A DNA stretch of 12,975 nt, taken from NCBI GenBank assembly GCA_023257955.1, contig JALRAY010000027.1, positions 1-12,975 of the forward strand, written 5' to 3'. How positions within the stretch are numbered: the stretch's first letter is position 1; every line of letters starts with the position of its first letter. Under the pieces are notes generated by a model, which ran no database searches, was not told the origin of the DNA, and saw only the letters and a list, made by a program, of their open reading frames with translations. Source of the stretch: Amoebophilaceae bacterium (GTDB lineage: Bacteria > Bacteroidota > Bacteroidia > Cytophagales > Amoebophilaceae). The translations under genes were made by a program, and so were the position numbers. This document shows, in pieces, positions 6,591 to 12,944 of the stretch.

Positions 6591-7635
6591 ATGCAACAGA
6601 TTGTAATCACAAATTATACATTTTCAAAAAAGCATAGCCGCCATATTCCTGCTATGTGGTCTAATCACCAGCTGCGGGGGTATAACAGAAGAAACAACCG
6701 AAGCACATTCGGTAGGCACACCTATGGAAGTTTCCTATGGATACCTATCAGGTACCCAAGGAACCATAAACGTGGATAACATAGCCAGCATCAGTGTAGC
6801 AACATTGCTTGAGAACATCAAAGCGCAAGACGGTATCGTGGATAGTTATTGCAGCCTCGTGGTTGGGGAATGTACCTATGATGAAGATGATGGCAGGCGC
6901 TTGGCAGATGTGCTAGATGCGGAAACCATACCTGAAGCGCAACTGACCGTTATCGTAATGCCGAATGCGGAAAAAGCCCATAGGATGTTAGGCGACAACT
7001 ATGTAGGCTTAGCAGCCTGGCAGAAGCTAGGTATATCCGAGGAAGAAATAGCAGCTGTTGAATTACCAACGCTTCCTGATACCATGCTAGCAGAAATCAA
7101 ACGCTTGTAAGATCTAGGCCAACAGTCTATTTTGATGCTAGACCTGGGGTATAGCATAGCAGATATGGAAAGGCTATGTGCGGCACAAGGCATACATGTG
7201 CTCAGTACCTATAATCAAATAAATAAGAAAGTGCGACAACAACCTTACTACACAACCCCAGGCCCCGCGTATGCGCGTTGGCTCTTGGTGCCAAGCGTAG
7301 ATAATGGCGTATTGCCTGAGAGCAGGCATAAGTGTTATGATGAGCAAGTGCAACACATGCAGGAACACCATACCGGTTATGTCGTAGGGAGAATACGTGA
7401 GCTAGTGACGGTAGCCATGCTGCAGTATGTCAAAAATGACGCTATAGTATTCCAAGACCTATATACATACGGAAGATGTAAAGAACAATTTAAGAATGGC
7501 GATTGGTTAGGCTATAGGGTATCATGCATTGATCCACGTAGCGATAGAGGAGGGATACTTGTTTTTGGTGATGTTGAGGATGCAAGAGAGAACACAGGGC
7601 TATTTGGTGTGCTAACGTCGGATGTTTTCCAATAA
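6591..7635 (+). pseudogene. Lipoprotein with ubiquitin-like segment (tandem copy 2, two inactivating lesions)
   Basis: This is a paralogue of the intact gene at 5491, starting 53 bp after its stop. The original start is probably the ATG at 6591 (MQQIVITNYTFS). A run of six As (6626-6631) puts the frame out by one; with five As it would read on as KSIAAIFLLCGLITSC, a lipobox signal peptide like copy 1. In the restored frame the protein runs through the ubiquitin-like segment (6724-6960). It then meets TAA at 7108-7110, where copy 1 has CAA (6001-6003), before continuing in the same frame to 7635. The C-terminal part keeps DLGYSIADMERLC, GVLPESRHKC and IRELVTVAMLQYV but is otherwise diverged. 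An ATG at 6724 could still give an unlipidated 128-residue ubiquitin-like fragment. Most likely a decaying pseudogene. Confidence 0.87.
6781..6903 (+). repeat. 123-bp perfect direct repeat, unit 2
   Basis: Identical to 5674-5796. It lies inside the pseudogene copy, between the poly-A frameshift and the TAA lesion. The perfect identity in a pseudogene implies that duplication or gene conversion is recent relative to the divergence of the 3' halves. Confidence 0.95.
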
Positions 7636-7793
7636 GCCAGGAGCTGCAGAGGGTGCTAAATTCTGCCATAACAACCAACCAACCTCCTATAGCTGACATT
7701 TACCTCCCTTGATAACCGTGTATAGAGGGCATAATCCACGTATACGTTTCTCCTATAATTTTAATTATAACCTCAATATAACAGTCTCCACCA

Positions 7794-8366
7794 ATGTATA
7801 ACCGTTGCTATCACTTCGTTATTCAATTAGATAAAAAACTATTCTTCGCTATCAATCAGTGGCATCATCCATGGGGAGATAAGCTTGTACACTATGGCAA
7901 AGGCACATGTTGCTGGTTACTGTTATACCTTCTACTCTTATACCTTATTGTGCGCACCTTCCGGAGGAAAGCTTGGCTTCCTTTGATAATCATTGCAGGG
8001 TTAGTGATTGTATGCGACCAGTTTGCTTCTTCTTGGGTGAAACCATGGGTACAAAGGTTACGTCCTTGTTTGGATGCTGATTTTGGATCTAGTGTACATG
8101 TAGTAGGGGAGTACCATGGCTTATATGGCTTTATATCATCTCATGCGGCTAATACTTTTGGGCTAGCTATGTTCTTATGGCTACTGCTAGGGAAACGATA
8201 CCGTGCTCTATTCTTATTGTTTATCTGGGCTTCGGGAATTAGTTATGCACGGGTGTATGGAGGAGTGCACTATCCGTTAGATGTGATTATGGGCGCTGTA
8301 AGCGGTATAGGGTGGGCACATGTGATGTTTAGGTGCTATCTGCTTTTAAAGCGTTACCATCGGTGA
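7794..8366 (+). CDS. PAP2-family membrane phosphatase
   Basis: A 190-residue integral membrane phosphatase of the type 2 phosphatidic acid phosphatase family, which in bacteria includes undecaprenyl-pyrophosphate and phosphatidylglycerophosphate phosphatases. All three signature motifs are present: KPWVQRLRP (K83, R90, P91), SSHAANTF (S116, catalytic H117) and SYARVYGGVHYPLDV (R153, nucleophile H159, D163). Hydrophobic segments at about 41-54, 62-76, 120-133, 138-150 and 165-178 fit the six-helix family fold. The active site would face the periplasm. In Bacteroidota such proteins often recycle the undecaprenyl carrier, but the substrate cannot be fixed from sequence. The gene is on its own, 158 bp after the lipoprotein pseudogene and convergent with tsaE. 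Confidence 0.9.
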   Translation: MYNRCYHFVIQLDKKLFFAINQWHHPWGDKLVHYGKGTCCWLLLYLLLLYLIVRTFRRKAWLPLIIIAGLVIVCDQFASSWVKPWVQRLRPCLDADFGSSVHVVGEYHGLYGFISSHAANTFGLAMFLWLLLGKRYRALFLLFIWASGISYARVYGGVHYPLDVIMGAVSGIGWAHVMFRCYLLLKRYHR

Positions 8367-8424
8367 GGCACCTGAAACGGCTGCAGGCATGCTGCGTACG
8401 TGATTTTCGGCAAAGGTTAGGAAG

Positions 8425-8886
8425 CTATCGCATATGATCCATCACAGTTGCGACTATCTTTCTTCTTTCCATCTCTAGGGGGGCTATTTGAATCTCTAAA
8501 TAAGGCTGTTGAAGCAGTGGTATCATCTTCTCCGGCCATTCGATGAAGCAGTAGGTACCGGCATTCATATAAAAAGCATAATCCAGTTCCACCATATCTG
8601 TACTATCATTGAGGCGATACGCATCCATATGATAAATAAGTTCTCCTGTCGGGAGGGTATATTCGTTGATCAGTGAAAAGGTAGGACTCGTCACATGGTC
8701 TTGTACGCCCAGGTGTTGACAGATAGCCTTGATTAATGTGGTTTTACCTGCACCTAAGCCGCCTCTGAATCCCCAAATGCTATAATCACCTGCATAGGAT
8801 AGTAACGCTTGCGCCGTTTTTGGTAAGCCATGCTTATCCGTCACTAAAGTTAAGGGGGTAGTAGGTGGTAACATAGTATGTAGCAC
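8425..8886 (-). CDS. tsaE: tRNA threonylcarbamoyladenosine biosynthesis ATPase TsaE
   Basis: A 153-residue TsaE (YjeE) protein, the small P-loop ATPase that with TsaB, TsaC and TsaD makes t6A37 on ANN-decoding tRNAs. Visible motifs are the Walker A GGLGAGKTT (42-50), the family switch TSPTFSLINEY (66-76), the Walker B-like YHMDAYRL (D88) and IEWPEKM (E116, W117). The length is typical. The first Met is used; an in-frame Met at residue 5 is an alternative. It faces the PAP2 gene convergently across 58 bp, and its start is 167 bp from acpP, transcribed away from it. Confidence 0.93.
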   Translation of the reverse strand: MLHTMLPPTTPLTLVTDKHGLPKTAQALLSYAGDYSIWGFRGGLGAGKTTLIKAICQHLGVQDHVTSPTFSLINEYTLPTGELIYHMDAYRLNDSTDMVELDYAFYMNAGTYCFIEWPEKMIPLLQQPYLEIQIAPLEMERRKIVATVMDHMR

Positions 8887-8928
8887 AGTATAAGTATCAA
8901 AGAAGGTAATCTTTAAAACCTATTTGAA

Positions 8929-8960
8929 TTTGCCCATGAGCATTTGGCGTATTAATTTTG
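8929..8960 (+). promoter_or_regulatory. Bacteroidota-type promoter for acpP
   Basis: TTTG (8929-8932), exactly 20 nt, then TAATTTTG (8953-8960), a full match to both Bacteroidota boxes. The predicted start near 8966-8968 leaves a leader of about 87 nt before the acpP ATG. Confidence 0.62.
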
Positions 8961-8967
8961 GACCCTG

Positions 8968-9010
8968 ACAGTACGATGGTGCCGCACGCGTGTAGGGTAT
9001 GGCGTACTGT
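8968..9010 (+). promoter_or_regulatory. Inverted repeat at the 5' end of the acpP leader
   Basis: Perfect 8-bp arms ACAGTACG (8968-8975) and CGTACTGT (9003-9010) flank a 27-nt GC-richer loop containing the palindrome CACGCGTG. The left arm begins where transcription from the predicted promoter should start, so the acpP mRNA would open with this hairpin. It may be an mRNA-stabilising or regulatory leader, or an operator covering the start site. Confidence 0.45.
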
Positions 9011-9053
9011 ATGTAATCGAATGATTTAATACCTAATAAAATAAAGAATAAAC

Positions 9054-9305
9054 ATGTCACACTCAGAAATTAATGCAAAAGTAATTGATATTATCGCCGA
9101 TAAATTAGCTGTAGCCACTGAAAAGGTTAGTATGGAAGCCAATTTGGCGACGGACTTAGGAGCCGATTCGCTGGATATTGTAGAGCTAATACTCGAGTTC
9201 GAGCGCGTATTCGAAATCTCTATTCCAGAAAATGAAGCAGAAAAAATTAAAACTGTTGGTCAAATCGTTGACTATCTAAAAAACAATCTCCCTGCAAATA
9301 ACTAG
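9054..9305 (+). CDS. acpP: Acyl carrier protein
   Basis: An 83-residue acyl carrier protein, the cytosolic carrier of growing fatty-acyl chains in type II fatty-acid synthesis. It is acidic, with the canonical GADSLDIVELILEFE motif; S39 is the site of 4'-phosphopantetheine attachment. Helix I (INAKVIDIIADKLAV) and the terminal helix (VGQIVDYLKNNL) are in place. The length is slightly above the usual 77-80. In most Bacteroidota fabF follows directly; here a structured spacer and leucine dehydrogenase follow, so the fatty-acid gene cluster has been broken up. AccD, another fatty-acid gene, lies about 2 kb away on the other strand. Confidence 0.95.
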   Translation: MSHSEINAKVIDIIADKLAVATEKVSMEANLATDLGADSLDIVELILEFERVFEISIPENEAEKIKTVGQIVDYLKNNLPANN

Positions 9306-9324
9306 ATCTTTTCCACGATATAGT

Positions 9325-9397
9325 AGCTGGCTGCACAAAAAGAGGCTTTGATAGCCTTGGGTAAGCAATAACCTAACTACCTTGTGCAGCAATAGCT
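9325..9397 (+). other. Long imperfect inverted repeat downstream of acpP
   Basis: AGCT (9325-9328) and GCTGCACAA (9330-9338) pair with TTGTGCAGC (9382-9390) and AGCT (9394-9397), giving 13 bp with a 1x3 internal loop. Inside is a smaller hairpin AGGCT (9343-9347)/AGCCT (9353-9357) and a weaker one around 9359-9373. The result could be a branched RNA fold. It starts 20 bp after the acpP stop and has no T-run, so it is not a standard terminator. It may be a 3'-UTR stabiliser, a processing signal, a small RNA or a degenerate repeat element. No open reading frame explains it. Confidence 0.4.
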
Positions 9398-9484
9398 CAG
9401 GAAGCTTCTTTAGAGAACATAGCAAGCTCAAAAGCGCGGATATAAGTACCGCAAGCATTAACCCAGTCCATCATCCATAACCTT

Positions 9485-10585
9485 ATGAACACATCCGCTT
9501 TATCGAGTCAAGATAAAATTCTCCCATTCGAAAAATTGCTACACCATAATCATGAGCGATTAGTATATCATCATGATGCAGAAACCGGCCTGAAAGTCAT
9601 TGTAGCGATCCATAACACTACCCTAGGCCCAGCCTTAGGTGGGGCACGTATGTGGAACTATGCTAGTGAAGCGGAGGCCTTGAACGATGTTTTAAGGCTG
9701 TCCAGAGGGATGACGTATAAGTCTTCCTTAGCTGGTTTAGACTTAGGCGGAGGAAAGGCCGTATTAATGGGTGATCCGCAAAAGCTTAAAAACGAAGCCT
9801 ACTTGCGAAAATATGGTCAGTTTATAGAAAGCTTACAAGGTCTCTATATCACCGCTCCAGATGTCAATACTAACATCAGCGATATGGTACATATTGCTAA
9901 GGAAACAAAATACGTGGTTGGCTTACCTGCTACCCACGATGGTAGCGATGACCCTTCTGTGTTAACAGCGTATGGCACGTATATGAGCATAAAAGCCTTG
10001 GCAAAACATTTAACAGGTAATGATAGTTTAGCAGGCAAAAAGATAGGCATACAAGGCATCGGCAAAGTAGGCCGTGCTTTAGTAGGTTTTTTGGCTAAAG
10101 AAGAGTCCGAAATGTATGTTACAGACATCGTTTTAGATAGAACCTCCGCTATTGCCAAACTTCCCAAAGTCCATATAATTACAGATGCGGATGCTTTCTA
10201 TGACTTGGACATGGATATCTATGTCCCTTGTGCATTGGGGTTGACTATCAATGATGATACTATCGCGCGGTTAAAGTGCCATGGCATCGCCGGCGCTGCC
10301 AACAATCAATTAGCTGATGAGCAAAAACATGGCGCAATGCTAGTAAAAAAGGGTATCCTTTATGCTCCTGATTTTTTAGTGAGTGCGGGAGGCGTAATCA
10401 ATGTACATACAGAGTACTATGGCGGCTATAACAAAGCACTCGCCTATCAGCAAGTGGAGCATATTTATGCGACCTGTCTAGAGATATTGCGCATTGCAAC
10501 AGCAACAAATCGGCCTTCGCAAGAGGTTGCTATGCAACTAGCTGAGGAACGTATATTGGCTATTAAAAATGCTCGGCTGGGGTAA
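9485..10585 (+). CDS. Leucine (Glu/Leu/Phe/Val) dehydrogenase
   Basis: A 366-residue amino-acid dehydrogenase that would deaminate branched-chain amino acids to 2-oxoacids with NAD+ in the cytosol. N-terminal dimerisation domain: GPALGGARMWNYASEAEAL, then RLSRGMTYKSSLAGLDLGGGKAV, which contains the carboxylate-binding K79 and catalytic K91, and YITAPDVNTN with D126. The Rossmann domain has GIQGIGKVG (G191, G193, G196) with D214 at the end of the second strand, consistent with NAD. The near-C-terminal APDFLVSAGGVINVHTEYYGG is typical of leucine dehydrogenases. The length matches the 350-370 of the family. In the Bacteroidota these genes also supply precursors for branched fatty acids. It is convergent with the methyltransferase gene; leucine versus phenylalanine preference is inferred from overall resemblance. 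Confidence 0.88.
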   Translation: MNTSALSSQDKILPFEKLLHHNHERLVYHHDAETGLKVIVAIHNTTLGPALGGARMWNYASEAEALNDVLRLSRGMTYKSSLAGLDLGGGKAVLMGDPQKLKNEAYLRKYGQFIESLQGLYITAPDVNTNISDMVHIAKETKYVVGLPATHDGSDDPSVLTAYGTYMSIKALAKHLTGNDSLAGKKIGIQGIGKVGRALVGFLAKEESEMYVTDIVLDRTSAIAKLPKVHIITDADAFYDLDMDIYVPCALGLTINDDTIARLKCHGIAGAANNQLADEQKHGAMLVKKGILYAPDFLVSAGGVINVHTEYYGGYNKALAYQQVEHIYATCLEILRIATATNRPSQEVAMQLAEERILAIKNARLG

Positions 10586-10655
10586 TATGCAAGTTGATGA
10601 TTCTGGTTTGCTGAAAGCTTCGATGTTATTGCGTAGTCACCAGATGCGGGCTTGC

Positions 10656-11381
10656 TTATATATTCGCATTGTATCGAATGCCGTTTTTCACAATCTCTGT
10701 TTCGCTTTTGTAAGCGTATAGCACATAGTCATGCAGCTGATCGCTACCTCTGAATGAGTGGTCGAGCTTGAAACTGGCGCCTAGATTCTCTAAACAAAAT
10801 GAGAGCAATTCCAAAGGGTGTTTGTAAAAGTTCCGGTTGTCTAAATAAGGACTATAGGTACTGGTGACATTAAAGGCAATCCCCACTTTACAAGCATTGA
10901 AGAGGTTCTTTACCACAAGTTTGAAGTACTGATCCATCTCGCGTATGCCTACCGTGTTTTTGTAGGTGAGTATGCCGTTACAAATTACATAGTCATATGC
11001 TGCCTTGCATTCCATCTTCGTTACATCACCGACTATAAACGCCACCTCCGGATATTTTTCTCTAACCTTTTCTATGGATTGCTCCAATATATCCATGCCT
11101 GTGTAGCTTATATCTATCTTTTTCCTCCTGCAGTAATCCAACAGGTAAGCGCATCCACAACCAACGTATAGGATGCTAGGTTTCGGGATATCATATAGGT
11201 TATCTATCACCTGCAACATCCTATTGTGCCGGACATTCGCTGCATAATCACTTTCCCACCCCATGCCGTAGGTAGTATATCCATAGTTGTCTAAGGTTTC
11301 TTTGTAAAGCTGATGGAAATTATCTGATATGTTTTGATAAAGTTGAGGTTCATGCATATCGCTGTTTGAGCTTGATTCCAT
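10656..11381 (-). CDS. Class I SAM-dependent methyltransferase, substrate unknown
   Basis: A 241-residue methyltransferase with a Rossmann-like SAM-binding core. Motif I is ILYVGCGCAYLLDY (V73, G74, C75, G76). The acidic residue that binds the ribose follows at the end of the next strand (YTGMDIL, D97). Then come FIVGDVTKM (D119) and YDYVICNGIL, the motif IV region. The N-terminal extension (about 1-65) with YTTYGMGWESDYAANVRHNRML is likely the substrate-recognition or lid part and matches no substrate class I can name. The start lies 43 bp after the accD stop on the same strand, so the two are probably co-transcribed, without an obvious functional link. It is likely cytosolic: no signal peptide or membrane segment is visible. 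Confidence 0.8.
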   Translation of the reverse strand: MESSSNSDMHEPQLYQNISDNFHQLYKETLDNYGYTTYGMGWESDYAANVRHNRMLQVIDNLYDIPKPSILYVGCGCAYLLDYCRRKKIDISYTGMDILEQSIEKVREKYPEVAFIVGDVTKMECKAAYDYVICNGILTYKNTVGIREMDQYFKLVVKNLFNACKVGIAFNVTSTYSPYLDNRNFYKHPLELLSFCLENLGASFKLDHSFRGSDQLHDYVLYAYKSETEIVKNGIRYNANI

Positions 11382-11424
11382 TAAGATAATGGTGTAATTG
11401 GTAATCGTATTAAAAGCGGCTGGA

Positions 11425-12261
11425 TTATAGCATATTCAGTAGTTTCGTAAGCGTTGACTTTAACATCCTGCGATCCACAATAAAATCTAAAAAGCCATGT
11501 TCTAGCAGAAATTCGGATGTCTGAAATCCTTTTGGGAGATCTCGCTTGATGGTATCACGTATCAGTCGGGGGCCAGAAAAGCCGATCAATGCTTCTGGTT
11601 CCGCAATGTTAAAATCTCCTAACATGGCAAAGGAGGCAGTTACGCCGCCCATAGTGGGGTCTGTCAGTAGCGAAATGTAAGGAAGCTTTGCTTTCGAGAG
11701 CTGCAAGAGCTTAGCGGATGTTTTTGCCATTTGCATCAATGAGAGCCCCGCTTCCATCATACGCGCACCACCTGATTTGGAAATGATTAACAAAGGCAGC
11801 TTATGCATTATGGCATAATCTACAGCAACCGCTATCTTCTCCCCAACTACTGCTCCCATAGAGCCGCCAATAAAGGTAAAGTCCATACAAGCAATGACGA
11901 GTTCTATGTCATTCATCATCCCATGGGCTACGCGCATGGCATCTTTCAGCTTCGTTTCTTCTTGGGCTTTGCTTAGGCGTTCTATATAGGGTTTGGTATC
12001 CACAAAATGCAATTTATCTACCGCTGTAAAATCTGTCGCTAGTTCTGTAAACCGTTTCTGATCAAAGAGCAGCTCAAAGTACTCCTTGGACCCTATGCGC
12101 ATGTGGTAATTATCTTCCGGACATACATAAGCATTGTCCTTAAGATCTTGGATGTGTACTATGGTGCCTTTGGGAGTTTTGTGCCATAGCCCGTCGGGTA
12201 TGGCTCTTTTATGGGAGGTAGGGGTTAAAATTCCTTTCTTTTTTCTGGTAAACCAAGGCAT
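11425..12261 (-). CDS. accD: Acetyl-CoA carboxylase carboxyltransferase subunit beta
   Basis: A 278-residue AccD, which with AccA transfers the carboxyl group from biotin to acetyl-CoA to make malonyl-CoA, the first committed step of fatty-acid synthesis. Conserved crotonase-fold blocks are clear: MDFTFIGGSMGAVVGEKIA, LLIISKSGGARMMEAGLSLMQMAKTSAKL, YISLLTDPTMGGVTASFAMLGD, IAEPEALIGFSGPRLI and GFQTSEFLLEHGFLD. The N-terminal zinc ribbon is degenerate: the first Cys pair is replaced (GLWHKTPKGTIV), and the second reads CPED with one Cys. I recall the same kind of loss in other Bacteroidota AccD proteins, so it is probably a lineage trait. Promoter candidate at 12304-12311. The methyltransferase gene follows. 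Confidence 0.94.
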   Translation of the reverse strand: MPWFTRKKKGILTPTSHKRAIPDGLWHKTPKGTIVHIQDLKDNAYVCPEDNYHMRIGSKEYFELLFDQKRFTELATDFTAVDKLHFVDTKPYIERLSKAQEETKLKDAMRVAHGMMNDIELVIACMDFTFIGGSMGAVVGEKIAVAVDYAIMHKLPLLIISKSGGARMMEAGLSLMQMAKTSAKLLQLSKAKLPYISLLTDPTMGGVTASFAMLGDFNIAEPEALIGFSGPRLIRDTIKRDLPKGFQTSEFLLEHGFLDFIVDRRMLKSTLTKLLNML

Positions 12262-12303
12262 AGGCGCGTAGATAGTGTGTTGCTCGTTTGATTATTAATG
12301 TTA

Positions 12304-12311
12304 CAAAAATA
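12304..12311 (-). promoter_or_regulatory. -7 box for accD
   Basis: On the minus strand this reads TATTTTTG, a full match to TAnnTTTG, 43 nt before the accD ATG. No TTTG lies at the expected -33 position. Its last base overlaps the -33 box of the divergent tRNA-His promoter, so the two promoters would compete or exclude each other. Confidence 0.4.
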
Positions 12312-12342
12312 TTGATAACTCGTGAATAATTTATTTCCTTTG
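12311..12342 (+). promoter_or_regulatory. Bacteroidota-type promoter for tRNA-His
   Basis: ATTG (12311-12314), exactly 20 nt, then TTCCTTTG (12335-12342), seven of eight matches to TAnnTTTG. It ends 12 nt before the tRNA gene, a suitable distance. The 20-nt spacing is the same as in the rpsU and acpP promoters of this window. Confidence 0.5.
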
Positions 12343-12354
12343 GAGTCAAATTAT

Positions 12355-12429
12355 GGTGATTGTAGCTCAGCTGGTTAGAGCGTTGGTTTGTGGCACCAAA
12401 GGTCGCGGGTTCAAATCCCGTCTTTCACC
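12355..12429 (+). tRNA. trnH: tRNA-His (anticodon GTG)
   Basis: The cloverleaf is visible. The acceptor strand is GTGATTG (12356-12362), and the D-arm stem is GCTC/GAGC. The anticodon stem TTGGT/ACCAA encloses the loop TTGTGGC with GTG at 12390-12392. The variable loop is AGGTC, the T-arm is GCGGG-TTCAAAT-CCCGT (12405-12421), and the 3' acceptor strand is CTTTCAC (12422-12428). The histidine identity element is present: extra G at 12355 (-1) opposite discriminator C at 12429. CCA is not encoded. Acceptor pairs 5-68 and 6-67 are U-U mismatches, an oddity discussed in the findings. About 93 bp separates it from the divergent accD. Confidence 0.9.
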
Positions 12430-12692
12430 CTCTCTGTATATACACTGCATTTTGCCTAATCGGATAGAAATAAAATCTCGTGTAATATAAACCTTTGCCC
12501 TGCGTGTATAATATCAACTCAAGACCAGTTGTATATATGCGTGGGGTATTTTTGTAAGGAAAGCTGTAGCGTTGCAACATCAATAGATGGTTTCTATAAA
12601 TTCATACTATAAGCTCCATTTTAATGTTGGGTGATGAGTATAATCTCAAAGGATCGTTGCCGAAGAAACATATCAATACCTCCTCATAAATT

Positions 12693-12944
12693 ATGAATAC
12701 AACCAATAATACCTATCAAAAAGGCACCATCGGCTCAAATGATTTTAAAAATCTGGTAAAAAGTGGCCAGTACGTAGACAAAAGCCTGTTCATCAAAGAT
12801 GTAATCAACGATGAGTTTCAAGTTCCTTTAATCACAAGACCTAGACGCTGGGGCAAGTCATCCAATATAAGTCTGCTAAAAACGTTTCTAGAAATAGAAA
12901 TATACACATCAGATTATGAAACACGAAAAATCAAGCTACGTTAA
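12693..12944 (+). pseudogene. AAA-ATPase-like/DUF1703 protein, N-terminal fragment
   Basis: The first 69 codons (12693-12899) encode the start of an AAA-ATPase-like (DUF1703) protein. The family signature is clear: GSNDFKNLVKSGQYVDKSLFIKDVI, then the P-loop-like ITRPRRWGKSSNISLLKTFLEIE. Full members run to about 500-600 residues and end in a PD-(D/E)XK nuclease domain. They are abundant in several host-associated Bacteroidota; function unsettled. At 12900 the sequence enters the 76-bp terminal repeat, and the frame continues only 14 more codons (IYTSDYETRK...) to a TAA at 12942-12944. Those residues have no family resemblance, so the gene is broken at the repeat edge. The 263 bp before it hold no gene; a TATTTTTG box at 12547-12554 could be part of its promoter, without a well-placed -33. 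Confidence 0.82.

Noticed and set aside
6513..6779. An 88-residue ORF covering the start of lipoprotein copy 2
   Set aside because: It is the out-of-frame reading of copy 2 upstream of and through the poly-A lesion, not a separate protein.
7132..7635. Independent gene in the second half of lipoprotein copy 2
   Set aside because: It is in the same frame as 6724-7110, separated only by the TAA at 7108, and aligns with the C-terminal part of copy 1; it is part of one pseudogene.
9276..9458. Minus-strand 60-codon ORF between acpP and leucine dehydrogenase
   Set aside because: Low-complexity leucine-rich translation of the inverted-repeat region with no family resemblance.
10605..10645. TCTGGT/ACCAGA inverted repeat as a bidirectional terminator between leucine dehydrogenase and the methyltransferase gene
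   Set aside because: Only six base pairs with a loop of about 30 nt and no T-run on either strand.
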